The notes under the pieces: model-generated | The model's input: the letters and a program-made list of their open reading frames with translations, nothing else | What the model was told of the DNA's origin: nothing | Databases searched by the model: none | Translations under genes and position numbers: made by a program | Source: Actinomycetospora cinnamomea | GTDB taxonomy: Bacteria > Actinomycetota > Actinomycetes > Mycobacteriales > Pseudonocardiaceae | Length of the DNA: 64,000 bases | Direction: 5' to 3' | Assembly (NCBI RefSeq): GCF_003096675.1 | Contig: NZ_QEKW01000006.1 | Span: 1-64,000, forward strand | Shown: in pieces, positions 33,137 to 41,640 of the stretch | Numbering within the stretch: the stretch's first letter is position 1 | Layout of the letters: the number at the start of each line of letters is the position of its first letter

Positions 33137-33340
33137 GCCTCGTCTCGTCGTACCGGTGGCGGATGGCCACTCGCCGCCAGTGTGCCTCACGGTCTCCCCG
33201 GCGCCAGGCTCCACCGGTGGCGTCACGCCGTCCACGGGTGGAGGAACGCGGGGCGACGGCGGCCGTTCGGCCCTCGTCCTGGACCGATCGTCGCTGGACA
33301 CGGGGCCGCTTCCGGAGCATCCGGCGTGGTGTCAGCGGCC

Positions 33341-34270
33341 TCACACCGGCCAGATGCCCTCGACGAGATCGCGGGGGGGACGCCCCACCAGCTCGCCGAG
33401 CCGACCCTGCCGTCGGGCGCCGACGATACGCAGGGCCGGCGAGCGGCCGTCACCGGCCAGGGTCGCACCGAGTCCCGCGCGGCGACTCGCCGTGAGCAGG
33501 AGCTCGTCGAGGCACCGGGCGACGGGGTCCAGGCCGAGGCTGTAGGCACGGCCGTCGCGCCCGCCGGCCGCGAGCACCCACAGCCGCAGCCGCGGTCCGT
33601 CGAGCTCGAACCCCGGCGGGAGGACCTTTGTTCCCCGGTCCGTGGTCCAGCCGCGGGCGAGGTCGGCGAGATCGGTCCGGAACGCCGTGCGCACCTCCGG
33701 ACGCCCGTCCCCGGCGTGCCCCACCTCCGCCGGCACTCCCCGCGCTTCCAGCGCGCAGCACACCGCCCGCGCCCGCCACCTCGCCACCGGGTCCTCCGCC
33801 TGCGGGGGCCGATCGCACACGGGTGTGCGAGCAATGCGGCTTTGCTGGCGTTCAAAGCCAGGATCGCCACATCCTCGCGGCAGCGACACGCCGGTCGGGC
33901 GCGGGCCCGGGCCGGCGCGCACCCCGAAGCGGGCGGCAAGCTCGTCGGGATCGAGGTCGAGGAACGCCAGGTCCTCGAGGTCGACGTCGAGGTCCGGTAC
34001 GGGGTCCTCGAAGGCCGGCTCGGCGGGCGCATCGGGTACCTCCGCGTCGTCCTCCGCGTCGTCCTCCGCGTCGTCCTCCGCGTCGTCCCGCGCGTCTGCG
34101 TCCTCCCCGGCGTCGTCCTCCGGCTGCGGCGGCGGACCCAGGACGATCACCAACCGCGCCGCCGACCCGCGGCCGAACAGCTCCGCCTGCCCGGGACCGC
34201 AGAGCAGACCCTCGAGGTCGCCCAGACCGCGCGGACGGGCGTCCGCCGACCAGAACGACAGCTGCCCCAC
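33341..34270 (-). CDS. Rv3647c-like conserved protein carrying an inserted repeat
   Basis: A 309-residue protein. The N-terminal part VGQLSFWSADARPRGLGDLE and VIVLGPPPQPEDDAGEDADA is followed by an acidic 12-bp tandem repeat (DDAE x4, 34041-34088). The C-terminal part [80 protein letters not shown] matches, as I recall it, the actinobacterial protein next to topA (Rv3647c). Function unknown. Between the two parts lies a peptide encoded entirely by a copy of the dispersed two-hairpin element (33815-33892), inserted in frame with no stop. The GTG at 34270 is the chosen start. Confidence 0.75.
   Translation of the reverse strand: MGQLSFWSADARPRGLGDLEGLLCGPGQAELFGRGSAARLVIVLGPPPQPEDDAGEDADARDDAEDDAEDDAEDDAEVPDAPAEPAFEDPVPDLDVDLEDLAFLDLDPDELAARFGVRAGPGPRPTGVSLPRGCGDPGFERQQSRIARTPVCDRPPQAEDPVARWRARAVCCALEARGVPAEVGHAGDGRPEVRTAFRTDLADLARGWTTDRGTKVLPPGFELDGPRLRLWVLAAGGRDGRAYSLGLDPVARCLDELLLTASRRAGLGATLAGDGRSPALRIVGARRQGRLGELVGRPPRDLVEGIWPV
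33815..33892 (-). repeat. dispersed two-hairpin element, copy 2 (inside a gene)
   Basis: A 78-nt copy, minus strand, differing from copy 3 mainly in the variable segment after GGCGTGTCGC and at four or five other bases. Its terminal hairpin GCACACCCGTGTGC is a perfect palindrome. It lies within the Rv3647c-like gene in the sense orientation and is read as TGVSLPRGCGDPGFERQQSR and so on, without interrupting the frame. Confidence 0.8.
34041..34088. repeat. 12-bp tandem repeat, four copies
   Basis: TCCGCGTCGTCC is repeated four times without change, encoding the acidic DDAEDDAEDDAE stretch of the Rv3647c-like protein. Perfect identity suggests recent expansion. Confidence 0.85.
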
Positions 34271-34461
34271 GACCGCGGAGCCTAGAACACGCGTTCGAAC
34301 GGACGACGCCTCCGACACGGGCCTCACACCGTCCGCAGGCCCACCACGCGCAGGAGGTCGAGCAGCACGGCGTCGTGGCTGCCGGGCACGGCGGAGCAGG
34401 CGACCCGCCGCTGGTCGTCCTCGGGCACCTCGCCGCACTGACGTGACCTCCCCCTGGACGA

Positions 34462-34508
34462 ACGAACGGCGCGTTCGCTGCTTCGCGAGCAGCGAACGCG
34501 CCGTTCGT
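34462..34508. terminator. perfect 19-bp hairpin after hppA
   Basis: ACGAACGGCGCGTTCGCTG (34462-34480), 9-nt loop CTTCGCGAG, CAGCGAACGCGCCGTTCGT (34490-34508), a perfect match. It lies 20 nt after the hppA stop on the minus strand and is a strong factor-independent terminator candidate. A near-identical hairpin lies after the helicase gene at 39405-39455. Confidence 0.8.
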
Positions 34509-34528
34509 GTCGTGCGGAGCGGGCCCCG

Positions 34529-36832
34529 TCAGGCCTGCGCGGTCGCCGGGGCGTCCTGGTTGGAGTCGGCGATCGCGGTCGAGCGGCGCTTCGACACGTA
34601 GATCGCGACGGCGATGCCGAGGACGGCGACCACCGCGATGGTGATGCGCACCGCGGGGTTGGCGTCCACGCCGACCGACAGGGCGACGACGGCCGGGGCG
34701 ATCAGCACCGAGACCAGGTTCATGACCTTGATCAGCGGGTTGATCGACGGGCCGGCGGTGTCCTTGAACGGGTCACCGACGGTGTCGCCGATGATCGTCG
34801 CCTCGTGGGCGTCGGAGCCCTTGCCGCCGTGGTTGCCGTCCTCGACCAGCTTCTTGGCGTTGTCCCAGGCACCACCGGAGTTGGCCAGGAACACCGCCAT
34901 GAGGGTGCCGGCCGCGATCGCGCCGCCGAGGTAACCCGCGAGCGGGCCGACGCCGAGACCGAAGCCGACGGCGATCGGGGCGAGGATCGCGAGCAGACCC
35001 GGGGTGGCCAGCTCGCGAAGGGCGTCGCGGGTGCACAGGTCGACGACCCGGCCGTACTCGGGACGCGCCGAGCGGTCCATGATCCCGGGGATGTCGCGGA
35101 ACTGGCGACGCACCTCGAACACGACCGCGCCGGCCGCGCGGGACACGGCGTTGACGGCCAGGCCCGAGAACATGAACACGACGGCGGCGCCGATGATCAC
35201 GCCGACCAGCAGGTTCGGGGCGGTGATGTTGTAGATGTCGCCGAGCGCCTGGCCCGCCTCGCGGTAGGCCGTGGTGATCGCGTCGTTGTACGACCCGAAC
35301 AGCGCGGTCGCGGCGAGCACCGCCGTCGCGATCGCGATGCCCTTGGTGATCGCCTTGGTGGTGTTCCCGACCGCGTCGAGCTCGGTGAGAATGTCCGCAC
35401 CGGCGCCCTCGACGTCGCCCGACATCTCGGCGATGCCCTGCGCGTTGTCCGACACCGGACCGAAGGTGTCCATGGCGACGATGACGCCGACCGTGGTCAG
35501 CAGGCCGGTGCCCGCGAGGGCGACGGCGAACAGCGCGACGAACACCGAACCCGAGAGCAGGAACGCGCCGTAGACCGAGGCACCGATGACGAGCGCGGTG
35601 TAGACGGCGGACTCGAAGCCGACCGAGATGCCGGCGAGGATCACCGTCGCCGCACCGGTGAGCGAGCTCGTGCCGACGTCCTTGACCGGCTGGGTCTCGG
35701 TGCCGGTGTAGTAGCCCGTCAGCGACAGGATGACGATCGCGAGCACGATGCCGATGGCGACCGCGGCGAACGCGATGATCTGCGGGTTCCCGGCCGCGGC
35801 CAGGTCGCCGATGCGGGCGGCGTCGACGCCGGGCAGCTCGGCGAAGCTCGACGGCAGGTAGGTGAACGCGGCGATCGTGCACAGCACGATGGAGATAACC
35901 GCGGACACGTAGAAGCTGCGGTTGATCGCGCGTAGCGCGTTCTCGCCCTCGCGGGTGCGGGTGATGAACACGCCGATGATGGCGGTGACGACACCGATCG
36001 CCGGGATGATCAACGGGTAGGTCAGGCCGAGGGTGCCGAACGCGACCGAGCCCAGGATCAGCGCCGCGACCAGGGTCACGGCGTAGGACTCGAACAGGTC
36101 GGCAGCCATGCCGGCGCAGTCACCGACGTTGTCGCCCACGTTGTCGGCGATCGTCGCGGCGTTGCGGGGGTCGTCCTCGGGGATGTTCTGCTCGACCTTG
36201 CCTACGAGGTCGGCGCCGACGTCGGCGGCCTTGGTGAAGATGCCGCCGCCGACACGCATGAACATGGCGAGCAGGGCCGCGCCCAGACCGAAGCCCTCGA
36301 GGACGCGGGGGGCCTCCTCGTGGAAGATCAGCACCACGATCGCTGCGCCGAACAGGCCCAGCCCGACGGTCGCCATGCCGACGACACCGCCGGTCCGGAA
36401 CGCGATCTTCGCGCCCTTGTCGCGGCCACCCGGCTCGCGGGCGGCGGCGGCGACGCGGATGTTGGCCTGCGTCGCGAGGTTCATGCCCAGCGCACCGATC
36501 GCCATCGAGAAGAGGGCGCCGACGACGAAGGCGACCGAACGGCCGATCAGCTCGCCCGTGCTGTTCGCGGGCAGGGCGAAGAGCACCAGGAAGACGACCA
36601 CGATGAACGGCGCCAGGGTCCTGAACTGGCGCTTGAGGAACGCGCTGGCGCCCTCCTGCACCGCCCGGCCGATGTCACGCATGCCCTGCGTGCCCTCGTC
36701 GGCGGCGAGGACCTGCTGGCGCAGGACGACGCCGATGATCAGCGCGATGGCGGCCACGGCTGCCACCACGATGACCACGATGTTGTCGCTCGCGGAGAAC
36801 GAGATCCCCGCGGCGAGGACGGACGCTTGCAT
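34529..36832 (-). CDS. hppA: membrane proton-pumping pyrophosphatase (K+-independent type)
   Basis: A 767-residue integral membrane enzyme coupling hydrolysis of pyrophosphate to proton export. It has about 16 hydrophobic segments. Catalytic motifs visible: DVGADLVGKVEQNIPEDDPR, ADNVGDNVGDCAGMAADLFE and, near the C terminus, LVEDGNHGGKGSDAHEATII followed by GDTVGDPFKDTAGPSINPLI. The position that decides potassium dependence reads GNTTKAITKG, with Lys as in K+-independent H+-pumps; K+-dependent ones have Ala. ATG 36832 starts the first helix. It is monocistronic, ends in a perfect hairpin, and is divergent from the helicase gene. Confidence 0.95.
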   Translation of the reverse strand: MQASVLAAGISFSASDNIVVIVVAAVAAIALIIGVVLRQQVLAADEGTQGMRDIGRAVQEGASAFLKRQFRTLAPFIVVVFLVLFALPANSTGELIGRSVAFVVGALFSMAIGALGMNLATQANIRVAAAAREPGGRDKGAKIAFRTGGVVGMATVGLGLFGAAIVVLIFHEEAPRVLEGFGLGAALLAMFMRVGGGIFTKAADVGADLVGKVEQNIPEDDPRNAATIADNVGDNVGDCAGMAADLFESYAVTLVAALILGSVAFGTLGLTYPLIIPAIGVVTAIIGVFITRTREGENALRAINRSFYVSAVISIVLCTIAAFTYLPSSFAELPGVDAARIGDLAAAGNPQIIAFAAVAIGIVLAIVILSLTGYYTGTETQPVKDVGTSSLTGAATVILAGISVGFESAVYTALVIGASVYGAFLLSGSVFVALFAVALAGTGLLTTVGVIVAMDTFGPVSDNAQGIAEMSGDVEGAGADILTELDAVGNTTKAITKGIAIATAVLAATALFGSYNDAITTAYREAGQALGDIYNITAPNLLVGVIIGAAVVFMFSGLAVNAVSRAAGAVVFEVRRQFRDIPGIMDRSARPEYGRVVDLCTRDALRELATPGLLAILAPIAVGFGLGVGPLAGYLGGAIAAGTLMAVFLANSGGAWDNAKKLVEDGNHGGKGSDAHEATIIGDTVGDPFKDTAGPSINPLIKVMNLVSVLIAPAVVALSVGVDANPAVRITIAVVAVLGIAVAIYVSKRRSTAIADSNQDAPATAQA

Positions 36833-37037
36833 CCAGCCTCCCGGTTGGCTTCAACGCACGACGCGCCCGGCCAGGCCTCGCGGCGACCTCGGCGCGTGAT
36901 TCAGCCACCGGCCCGACACGCCGGGTGGTGGACAGGTGCCGCAGTGTAGGAGGTGCGTGTCACCAGGGCGCACAGCAGTTCCCCCGGTGGCTGTGAGGTG
37001 CCTTTCTTTCACGAGGGGCGGCGAGACCGACGAGGCT
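36833..37037. promoter_or_regulatory. divergent promoter region hppA/helicase
   Basis: This 205-bp gap holds the promoters of hppA (-) and the helicase (+). In M. tuberculosis a cold-shock gene (cspA) sits near this position; here no frame with the cold-shock RNA-binding motifs (KGFGFI, DVFVH) is present. No clear -10 or -35 boxes could be assigned. Confidence 0.4.
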
Positions 37038-39404
37038 GTGTCAGTGTCGGCGTGCGTGGGCGGCAACCACAGCGACGACGTTCTCGAGGGCCCGAGCCGG
37101 GGCTCGGTGCTGCTGCGCCGCGTCCTCGCCGGCACGCCCGCGGGCGAGAGCCCGCTGACCCACGCCGAGTTCGTCGCCGCCCGCGAGGGCAAGACCGAGG
37201 GCTGGCCCGCCTGGGTGCCCGAGGCCGTCCGCGCCCCGCTGACCGCCCACGGCGTGACGCAGCCGTGGAGCCACCAGGTCGCCGCCGCGGAGCGGGCGTG
37301 GGCGGGCGAGCACGTCGTCGTCGCCACCGGCACGGCGTCGGGGAAGTCGCTGGCCTACCAGCTGCCGGTGCTCACGCGCCTGCACACCGACCCCCGCGCC
37401 ACCGCGCTCTACCTCTCGCCGACCAAGGCGCTCGGCGCCGACCAGCTGCGCACCGTGCTCGACCTGGACGTCGAGGGCGTGCGCGCCGCGTCGTACGACG
37501 GGGACACCCCGATCCCCGAGCGCGACTGGGTGCGCCAGCACGCGACGTGGGTGTTCACCAACCCCGACATGCTCCACCGCGGGGTCCTGCCGCGGCACGG
37601 GCGCTGGACGACCTTCCTGCGCCGTCTGCGCTACGTCGTCGTCGACGAGTGCCACACCTACCGAGGGCTCTTCGGGTCACACGTCGCGCTGCTGCTGCGC
37701 CGGCTGCGGCGGGTGTGCGCGCGCTACGGCGCGCACCCGACCTTCGTGCTGGCGTCGGCGACGGTGTCCGAGCCGGCGCGCTCGGCGTCGGTGCTGACCG
37801 GCCTGGACGTGGCCGACGTCACCGAGGACTCCTCGCCGCGCGGGGCGCGGGCCGTCGCGCTGTGGGAGCCGCCGCTGCTCGAGGAGGTCACCGGGGAGAA
37901 CGGGGCGCCGGTGCGGCGTTCGGCGGGCGCGGAGACCTCGCGGATGCTGGCCGACCTCGTGCTCGAGGGCGCCCGGTCGCTGGCGTTCGTGCGCTCGCGG
38001 CGCGGGGCGGAGCTGACCGCGCTCGGGGCGCGGCGGGTGCTGGCGGAGGTCGATCCCGATCTGGCGGAACAGGTCGCCGCGTACCGCGCCGGCTACCTGC
38101 CCGAGGAGCGCCGGGCCCTCGAGCAGGCGTTGCTGTCGGGGTCGCTGCGCGGGGTGGCGACGACGAACGCCCTGGAGCTGGGCGTGGACATCGCCGGGCT
38201 CGACGCCGTGGTGGTGGCCGGTTTCCCCGGGACCCGGGCGTCGTTCTGGCAGCAGGCGGGGCGCGCTGGGCGGTCGGGGGACGATGCCCTCGTTGTCCTC
38301 GTGGCCCGCGACGACCCGCTCGACACCTACCTCGTCCACCACCCCGAGGCGATGCTCGGCGCGCCGCTCGAGCGCTGCGTGCTCGACCCGACCAACCCCT
38401 ACGTGTTGGCCCCGCACCTGGCCTGCGCGGCGTCGGAGATCCCCCTGACGCGCGAGGACGTGGAGGCGCTGGGAGGCGCGTCGGCCCTGTCGGTCGTCGA
38501 CGACCTCGTGGCCGAGGGGTTGCTGCGCCGGCGTCGCGGCGGGTGGTTCTGGTGGCACCCCAGCGACCGCCCGCACGCCGGCGTCGACATCCGGGGCAGC
38601 GGCGGCGAGCAGGTCGTCCTCGTGGAGTCCGACACCGGGCGGATGCTCGGCACCGTCGACCCGGGGACCGCGCCGGCGACGATCCACCCGGGCGCGGTGC
38701 ACCTGCACCAGGGCGAGAGCTACGTCGTCGATTCCCTCGACCTCGACGAGGGAATCGCGCACCTGCACGCCGAGGACCCGGAGTGGACGACCCAGGCGCG
38801 GTCGGTGATCGATATCACGGTCGAGGAGACCGAGCAGTGCGCGTCGTACGGGGATCTCCAGGTGTGTCTGGGAAGCGTCGAGGTGACCGAGCAGGTCGTG
38901 GGTTTCCTGCGCAAGCTCCCCTCGGGCCGGGTGATCGACTCGGTGCCGCTGGACATGCCCGCGCGCTGCCTGCGCACCCGTGCGGTCTGGTACACGCTCC
39001 CCGAGTCAGCGCTGGTCGTGGCGGGGTTGCCGCCGGCGCGGTGGCCGGGAGCGCTGCACGCCGCCGAGCACGCGGCGATCGGGATGCTTCCGCTCGTCGC
39101 GACCTGCGACCGCTGGGACATCGGCGGGGTCTCCACCGCTCTGCACCCCGACACCGGCCGGCCGACGGTGTTCGTCCACGACGGTCACCCCGGCGGCGCG
39201 GGCTTCGCCGACCGCGCGCACGAGGCGATCCGCGAGTGGCTCGCGGCCACCCGCGACGCGATCTCGGCCTGCGAGTGTCCGTCGGGGTGCCCGTCGTGCG
39301 TCCAGTCGCCGAAGTGCGGCAACGGCAACGACCCGCTCGACAAGACCGGCGCGATCCTGGTGCTCGACGCGGTGCTGGGGCGGTTGGCGGAGGGGCCGGG
39401 GTAG
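37038..39404 (+). CDS. DEAD/DEAH-box helicase of the DUF1998/MrfA type
   Basis: A 788-residue superfamily 2 helicase. Motif I VVVATGTASGKSLAYQLPVL, motif Ia LYLSPTKALGADQL, motif II VVVDECHTYRGLFGSHVALL, motif III FVLASATVSEPARSASV, motif V ATTNALELGVDIAGLDAVVV and motif VI SFWQQAGRAGRSGDDALVVL are all present. The C-terminal DUF1998 part ends with a four-cysteine cluster CECPSGCPSCVQSPKCG, the metal site of the MrfA/YprA family linked to repair of mitomycin lesions. It corresponds to Rv3649. The start is uncertain: GTG 37038 or GTG 37044. It ends in a hairpin copy and then a hairpin-rich gap. Confidence 0.9.
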   Translation: MSVSACVGGNHSDDVLEGPSRGSVLLRRVLAGTPAGESPLTHAEFVAAREGKTEGWPAWVPEAVRAPLTAHGVTQPWSHQVAAAERAWAGEHVVVATGTASGKSLAYQLPVLTRLHTDPRATALYLSPTKALGADQLRTVLDLDVEGVRAASYDGDTPIPERDWVRQHATWVFTNPDMLHRGVLPRHGRWTTFLRRLRYVVVDECHTYRGLFGSHVALLLRRLRRVCARYGAHPTFVLASATVSEPARSASVLTGLDVADVTEDSSPRGARAVALWEPPLLEEVTGENGAPVRRSAGAETSRMLADLVLEGARSLAFVRSRRGAELTALGARRVLAEVDPDLAEQVAAYRAGYLPEERRALEQALLSGSLRGVATTNALELGVDIAGLDAVVVAGFPGTRASFWQQAGRAGRSGDDALVVLVARDDPLDTYLVHHPEAMLGAPLERCVLDPTNPYVLAPHLACAASEIPLTREDVEALGGASALSVVDDLVAEGLLRRRRGGWFWWHPSDRPHAGVDIRGSGGEQVVLVESDTGRMLGTVDPGTAPATIHPGAVHLHQGESYVVDSLDLDEGIAHLHAEDPEWTTQARSVIDITVEETEQCASYGDLQVCLGSVEVTEQVVGFLRKLPSGRVIDSVPLDMPARCLRTRAVWYTLPESALVVAGLPPARWPGALHAAEHAAIGMLPLVATCDRWDIGGVSTALHPDTGRPTVFVHDGHPGGAGFADRAHEAIREWLAATRDAISACECPSGCPSCVQSPKCGNGNDPLDKTGAILVLDAVLGRLAEGPG

Positions 39405-39455
39405 CAGCGAACGCGCTGTTCGTGCGCGTAGAAGCAGCGAACAGCACGTTCGCTG
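39405..39455 (+). terminator. hairpin of the CAGCGAACGCGC family
   Basis: CAGCGAACGCGCTGTTCGT (39405-39423), directly after the helicase stop, pairs with GCGAACAGCACGTTCGCTG (39437-39455), 17 of 19 positions. The left arm is nearly identical to the right arm of the hppA terminator (one base different), so the two hairpins are copies of one element. Confidence 0.7.
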
Positions 39456-39823
39456 CATCGGGGGCGAGGGTTGGGCTCCGCCGCGGGTCGGGGGTTCTCC
39501 GGTCCGTCCCGACCCGCGGCGAGGTCTTCACGCCGCAGGCCGGGGAGATCGTCGACCCGGCCTGCGGCGCCGTGTGGGGCGGCGGTGGGCGACGCGCATC
39601 GCGTGCGCCCACCGCCGCGGGGTCCTCCCCTGCGCCGGACCGGCGGCCGGTCGCGACGGGTGCACCGGCGCGTCGGCGTGGGGTGTCCGGGTGGGGCGAC
39701 GGGCGCGGCTGTCGGCGGCCTGCGCAGCTCCGCTGCGCGTCGTGCCGCGTGGACGGCCTCGCTGGTCGGCGTCGGCCCCGAGGGGACCCGTGAGTGGAGT
39801 TGTGGGGGTGTCGCGGTCGCGGT
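39456..39823. other. hairpin-rich non-coding gap between convergent genes
   Basis: No gene. Four further strong stems follow the helicase terminator: CCGCGGGTCGGG/CCCGACCCGCGG (39481-39492/39508-39519, perfect) and CGCCGCAGGCCGGG/CCCGGCCTGCGGCG (39531-39544/39556-39569, perfect). Then come GGCGGTGGGCG/CGCCCACCGCC (39581-39591/39606-39616, perfect, with an inner ACGCG/CGCGT stem) and GCGCAGC/GCTGCGC (39722-39728/39732-39738). This is far more than two convergent genes need. Long arms, little spacing and perfect pairing suggest selection on structure. Confidence 0.7.
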
Positions 39824-40468
39824 CTAGGAACGGACCCCGGTCGCGACGGTGGCCAGGCGGTAGGTCGAGCCGCCGCCGGCGATGGTCGGGCGCTGCGCGA
39901 CGGCCTCGGCCAGCGCGTCCTGCACCCGGAACGGGTCGGGCAGGTTCCAGCCGCAGGCCGACGGGCGCACCCGCCAGTGGACCGAGCCCTGCGGGTAGGT
40001 CGACGGCGGTGCGGCGAACCAGCTGCCGCGGCCGTGCAGCACGATGCCCGCCCGCTCGGCGAGGTCGGGGCGCAGCGGCTCGCCGGCGCCCACCGGGAAC
40101 AGCCACTCGCCGGTCGGCGTGGCGGCGATCGGGACCGGGACCCCGACCGCACGGAGCACCGCAGCGGCCCGGCGACCGACGGTGGCCGGCACCTCGAGCA
40201 CGTCGAAGGTCAGGCCGGTCGGCAGGATGATCGAGTAGGGCAGACCCGACCACCACTCGGCGATCTGGTCGCAGTCGGTGGAGGCGCGGCGCGCCCACTC
40301 GTCGAGCACGGGGCACGGCCCGACCTGGGGGGCGTCGGGGCAGCCGCTCCAGACCTCACCCTGGGGGAACGTGCCGGGGACGACGGCCCACCCGTGGTCG
40401 GCGAGCACCATCGCCTCGGCGCGGAGCTCCGTGCCGTAGACGGCGCGGTAGCTGTCCCACCACTGCAT
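39824..40468 (-). CDS. small bifunctional primase/polymerase-like (Prim-Pol) protein
   Basis: A 214-residue protein resembling the stand-alone actinobacterial prim-pol family: AEAMVLADHGWAVVPGTFPQ, WARRASTDCDQIAEWWSGLP, YSIILPTGLTFDVLEVPATV, GRGSWFAAPPSTYPQGSVHW. Classical prim-pol enzymes carry Asp-x-Asp on the strand written here as FDVLEV, and a catalytic Asp or His later; here only Asp and Glu are visible. Catalytic activity is therefore doubtful. Many actinobacteria have this form, so it may have another DNA-related role. ATG 40468 starts MQWWDSYRAVYG. It converges with the helicase over the hairpin-rich gap. Confidence 0.75.
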   Translation of the reverse strand: MQWWDSYRAVYGTELRAEAMVLADHGWAVVPGTFPQGEVWSGCPDAPQVGPCPVLDEWARRASTDCDQIAEWWSGLPYSIILPTGLTFDVLEVPATVGRRAAAVLRAVGVPVPIAATPTGEWLFPVGAGEPLRPDLAERAGIVLHGRGSWFAAPPSTYPQGSVHWRVRPSACGWNLPDPFRVQDALAEAVAQRPTIAGGGSTYRLATVATGVRS

Positions 40469-40702
40469 CGGTTCCTCCTCGGCCCGGTCCCGAACCCTCC
40501 AGCCCGGTGACCTGTTCCCAGTAACGGCTCGCGCACGTCGCTTCGCCACCCGTCATCGCCCATCGGCCGTGATCACACGCCGAGCGTGGCCCTCGGCCCC
40601 GCTCAGCGGGCGAGCGCGCGACGAGCCGGAGGGACCTGCCCGTTTGCCCGACCGGGTCGCCGCTCGGCCGGGACCGCCCTCCGCTCGTCCCGGGCCCGCT
40701 CG

Positions 40703-41125
40703 TCACCGGTCGCCCCCGGTCACCGGCGGACGCCCGCTCGGGGGGCCCTCGGCCGCCACCGGTCCCGCGCGGGCGTGTCCAGCGGCGTCGCCGGACACGC
40801 TGGGCATGCACCCGCAGGCGCTGGCCGTGATCACGATCACGGTCCATCCCTCGACGGCGCAGTGGACGAGCCGGGCGCCGTTCGTGGCGACGACGTCGGC
40901 GGCCCGGGCGCAGGCCACGTCGCGACCCCGAACGACCTCCCGCGCGCCGGCGAGAGCGGCCAGGTCGGCGGCGGTCTCGGCCCGGTGCCGCGCGAGCGTC
41001 GCCGCGCCCACCTGCAGCCCCAGCCCCAGCAGCAGCACGAGGACGCCCACGGCCGCCGCGGCGAGGACGGTGACCGCGCCGGTGTCCTCGGCGCGGCGCC
41101 ACCGACCGCCCGCCGTGCCGCTCAT
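40703..41125 (-). CDS. TadG-like pilus assembly protein (Rv3654c-like)
   Basis: A 140-residue membrane-anchored protein. After a short leader comes a class III-type prepilin sequence (EDTGAVTVLAAAAVGVLVLL) with a hydrophobic helix, then RHRAETAADLAALAGAREVV, typical of TadG/TadE-like minor pilins. It lacks the Glu at +5 that classical pilins need, which is usual for Rv3654c-type proteins. It is the last gene of the leftward tad operon. The ATG at 41125 overlaps the TadE stop (41122) by 4 bp. Function in actinobacterial Flp pili is not well known. Confidence 0.75.
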   Translation of the reverse strand: MSGTAGGRWRRAEDTGAVTVLAAAAVGVLVLLLGLGLQVGAATLARHRAETAADLAALAGAREVVRGRDVACARAADVVATNGARLVHCAVEGWTVIVITASACGCMPSVSGDAAGHARAGPVAAEGPPSGRPPVTGGDR

Positions 41126-41640
41126 CGGGGGGCTCCGGGCCGGCCGGGGAGCGGCTCGGTGAGCGGCGGCCCACCGGTGGGCGGCACGTCCGCCGCCGCG
41201 GTCGTGGCGGCGGGTGGCGTCCCCGACGCCGGCGGCTCCCCGGTCGTCCCGGCACCGCCGTCGTCCGCGGCGCCGGCGAGCGGATCGGGTCCCTCGACCG
41301 CGGCGACCGACGCCGGCTCGCGGGACGCCGTCGCCTCGGCGGCCACGCGCACGGCCGGCAACGCCGAGCCGAGCGGGGGCGCGCGCACGCGGGCGACGAC
41401 GTCGTCCCCGCGGACCTCGACGCTCACCTCCGCCCCGCCGGGCAGCAGCCGTGCCGCCGCCCGGCGGGCGCCCTCGGGGTCGCCGCGGGCCGCCAGCCGG
41501 GCCGCCTCGGTGGCCGCATCGACGCACCGCAGTTGGAGCACCATCGCGCCCATCGCCGCCAGCACCGCGGCGAGCACCACCACCAGCGTCCCGACGGCGA
41601 ACGCCGCCTCGACCGTGGCCGAGCCCGCGTCGGCGGTCAG
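41122..41640 (-). CDS. TadE-like pseudopilin
   Basis: A 172-residue protein. The processing site and first helix are LTADAGSATVEAAFAVGTLV (cleavage after Gly, Glu at +5) followed by VVLAAVLAAMGAMVLQLRCV. The C-terminal part is acidic, Pro/Ala-rich and probably exported. No ATG or GTG fits upstream of the conserved DAGS site. The only reading frame-consistent start is CTG at 41640, which overlaps the DUF4244 stop codon by 4 bp as CTGA. This is the second CTGA junction in the window. A frameshift cannot be excluded, but the start fits the pattern of the operon. Confidence 0.65.
   Translation of the reverse strand: MTADAGSATVEAAFAVGTLVVVLAAVLAAMGAMVLQLRCVDAATEAARLAARGDPEGARRAAARLLPGGAEVSVEVRGDDVVARVRAPPLGSALPAVRVAAEATASREPASVAAVEGPDPLAGAADDGGAGTTGEPPASGTPPAATTAAADVPPTGGPPLTEPLPGRPGAPR

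Noticed and set aside
31136-34285. 1049-codon open frame on the plus strand antisense to topA
   Set aside because: Product is Arg/Gly/Val-rich with no motif; it exists because GC-rich codons of topA leave the opposite strand free of stops.
34324-34428. 34-codon minus-strand frame VPEDDQRRVACSAVPGSHDA
   Set aside because: Looks protein-like but has no good start or ribosome-binding site and no recognisable family; not enough to call a gene.
36833-37037. Expected cold-shock gene near the helicase
   Set aside because: No frame with the KGFGFI or DVFVH motifs; the gene is absent here.
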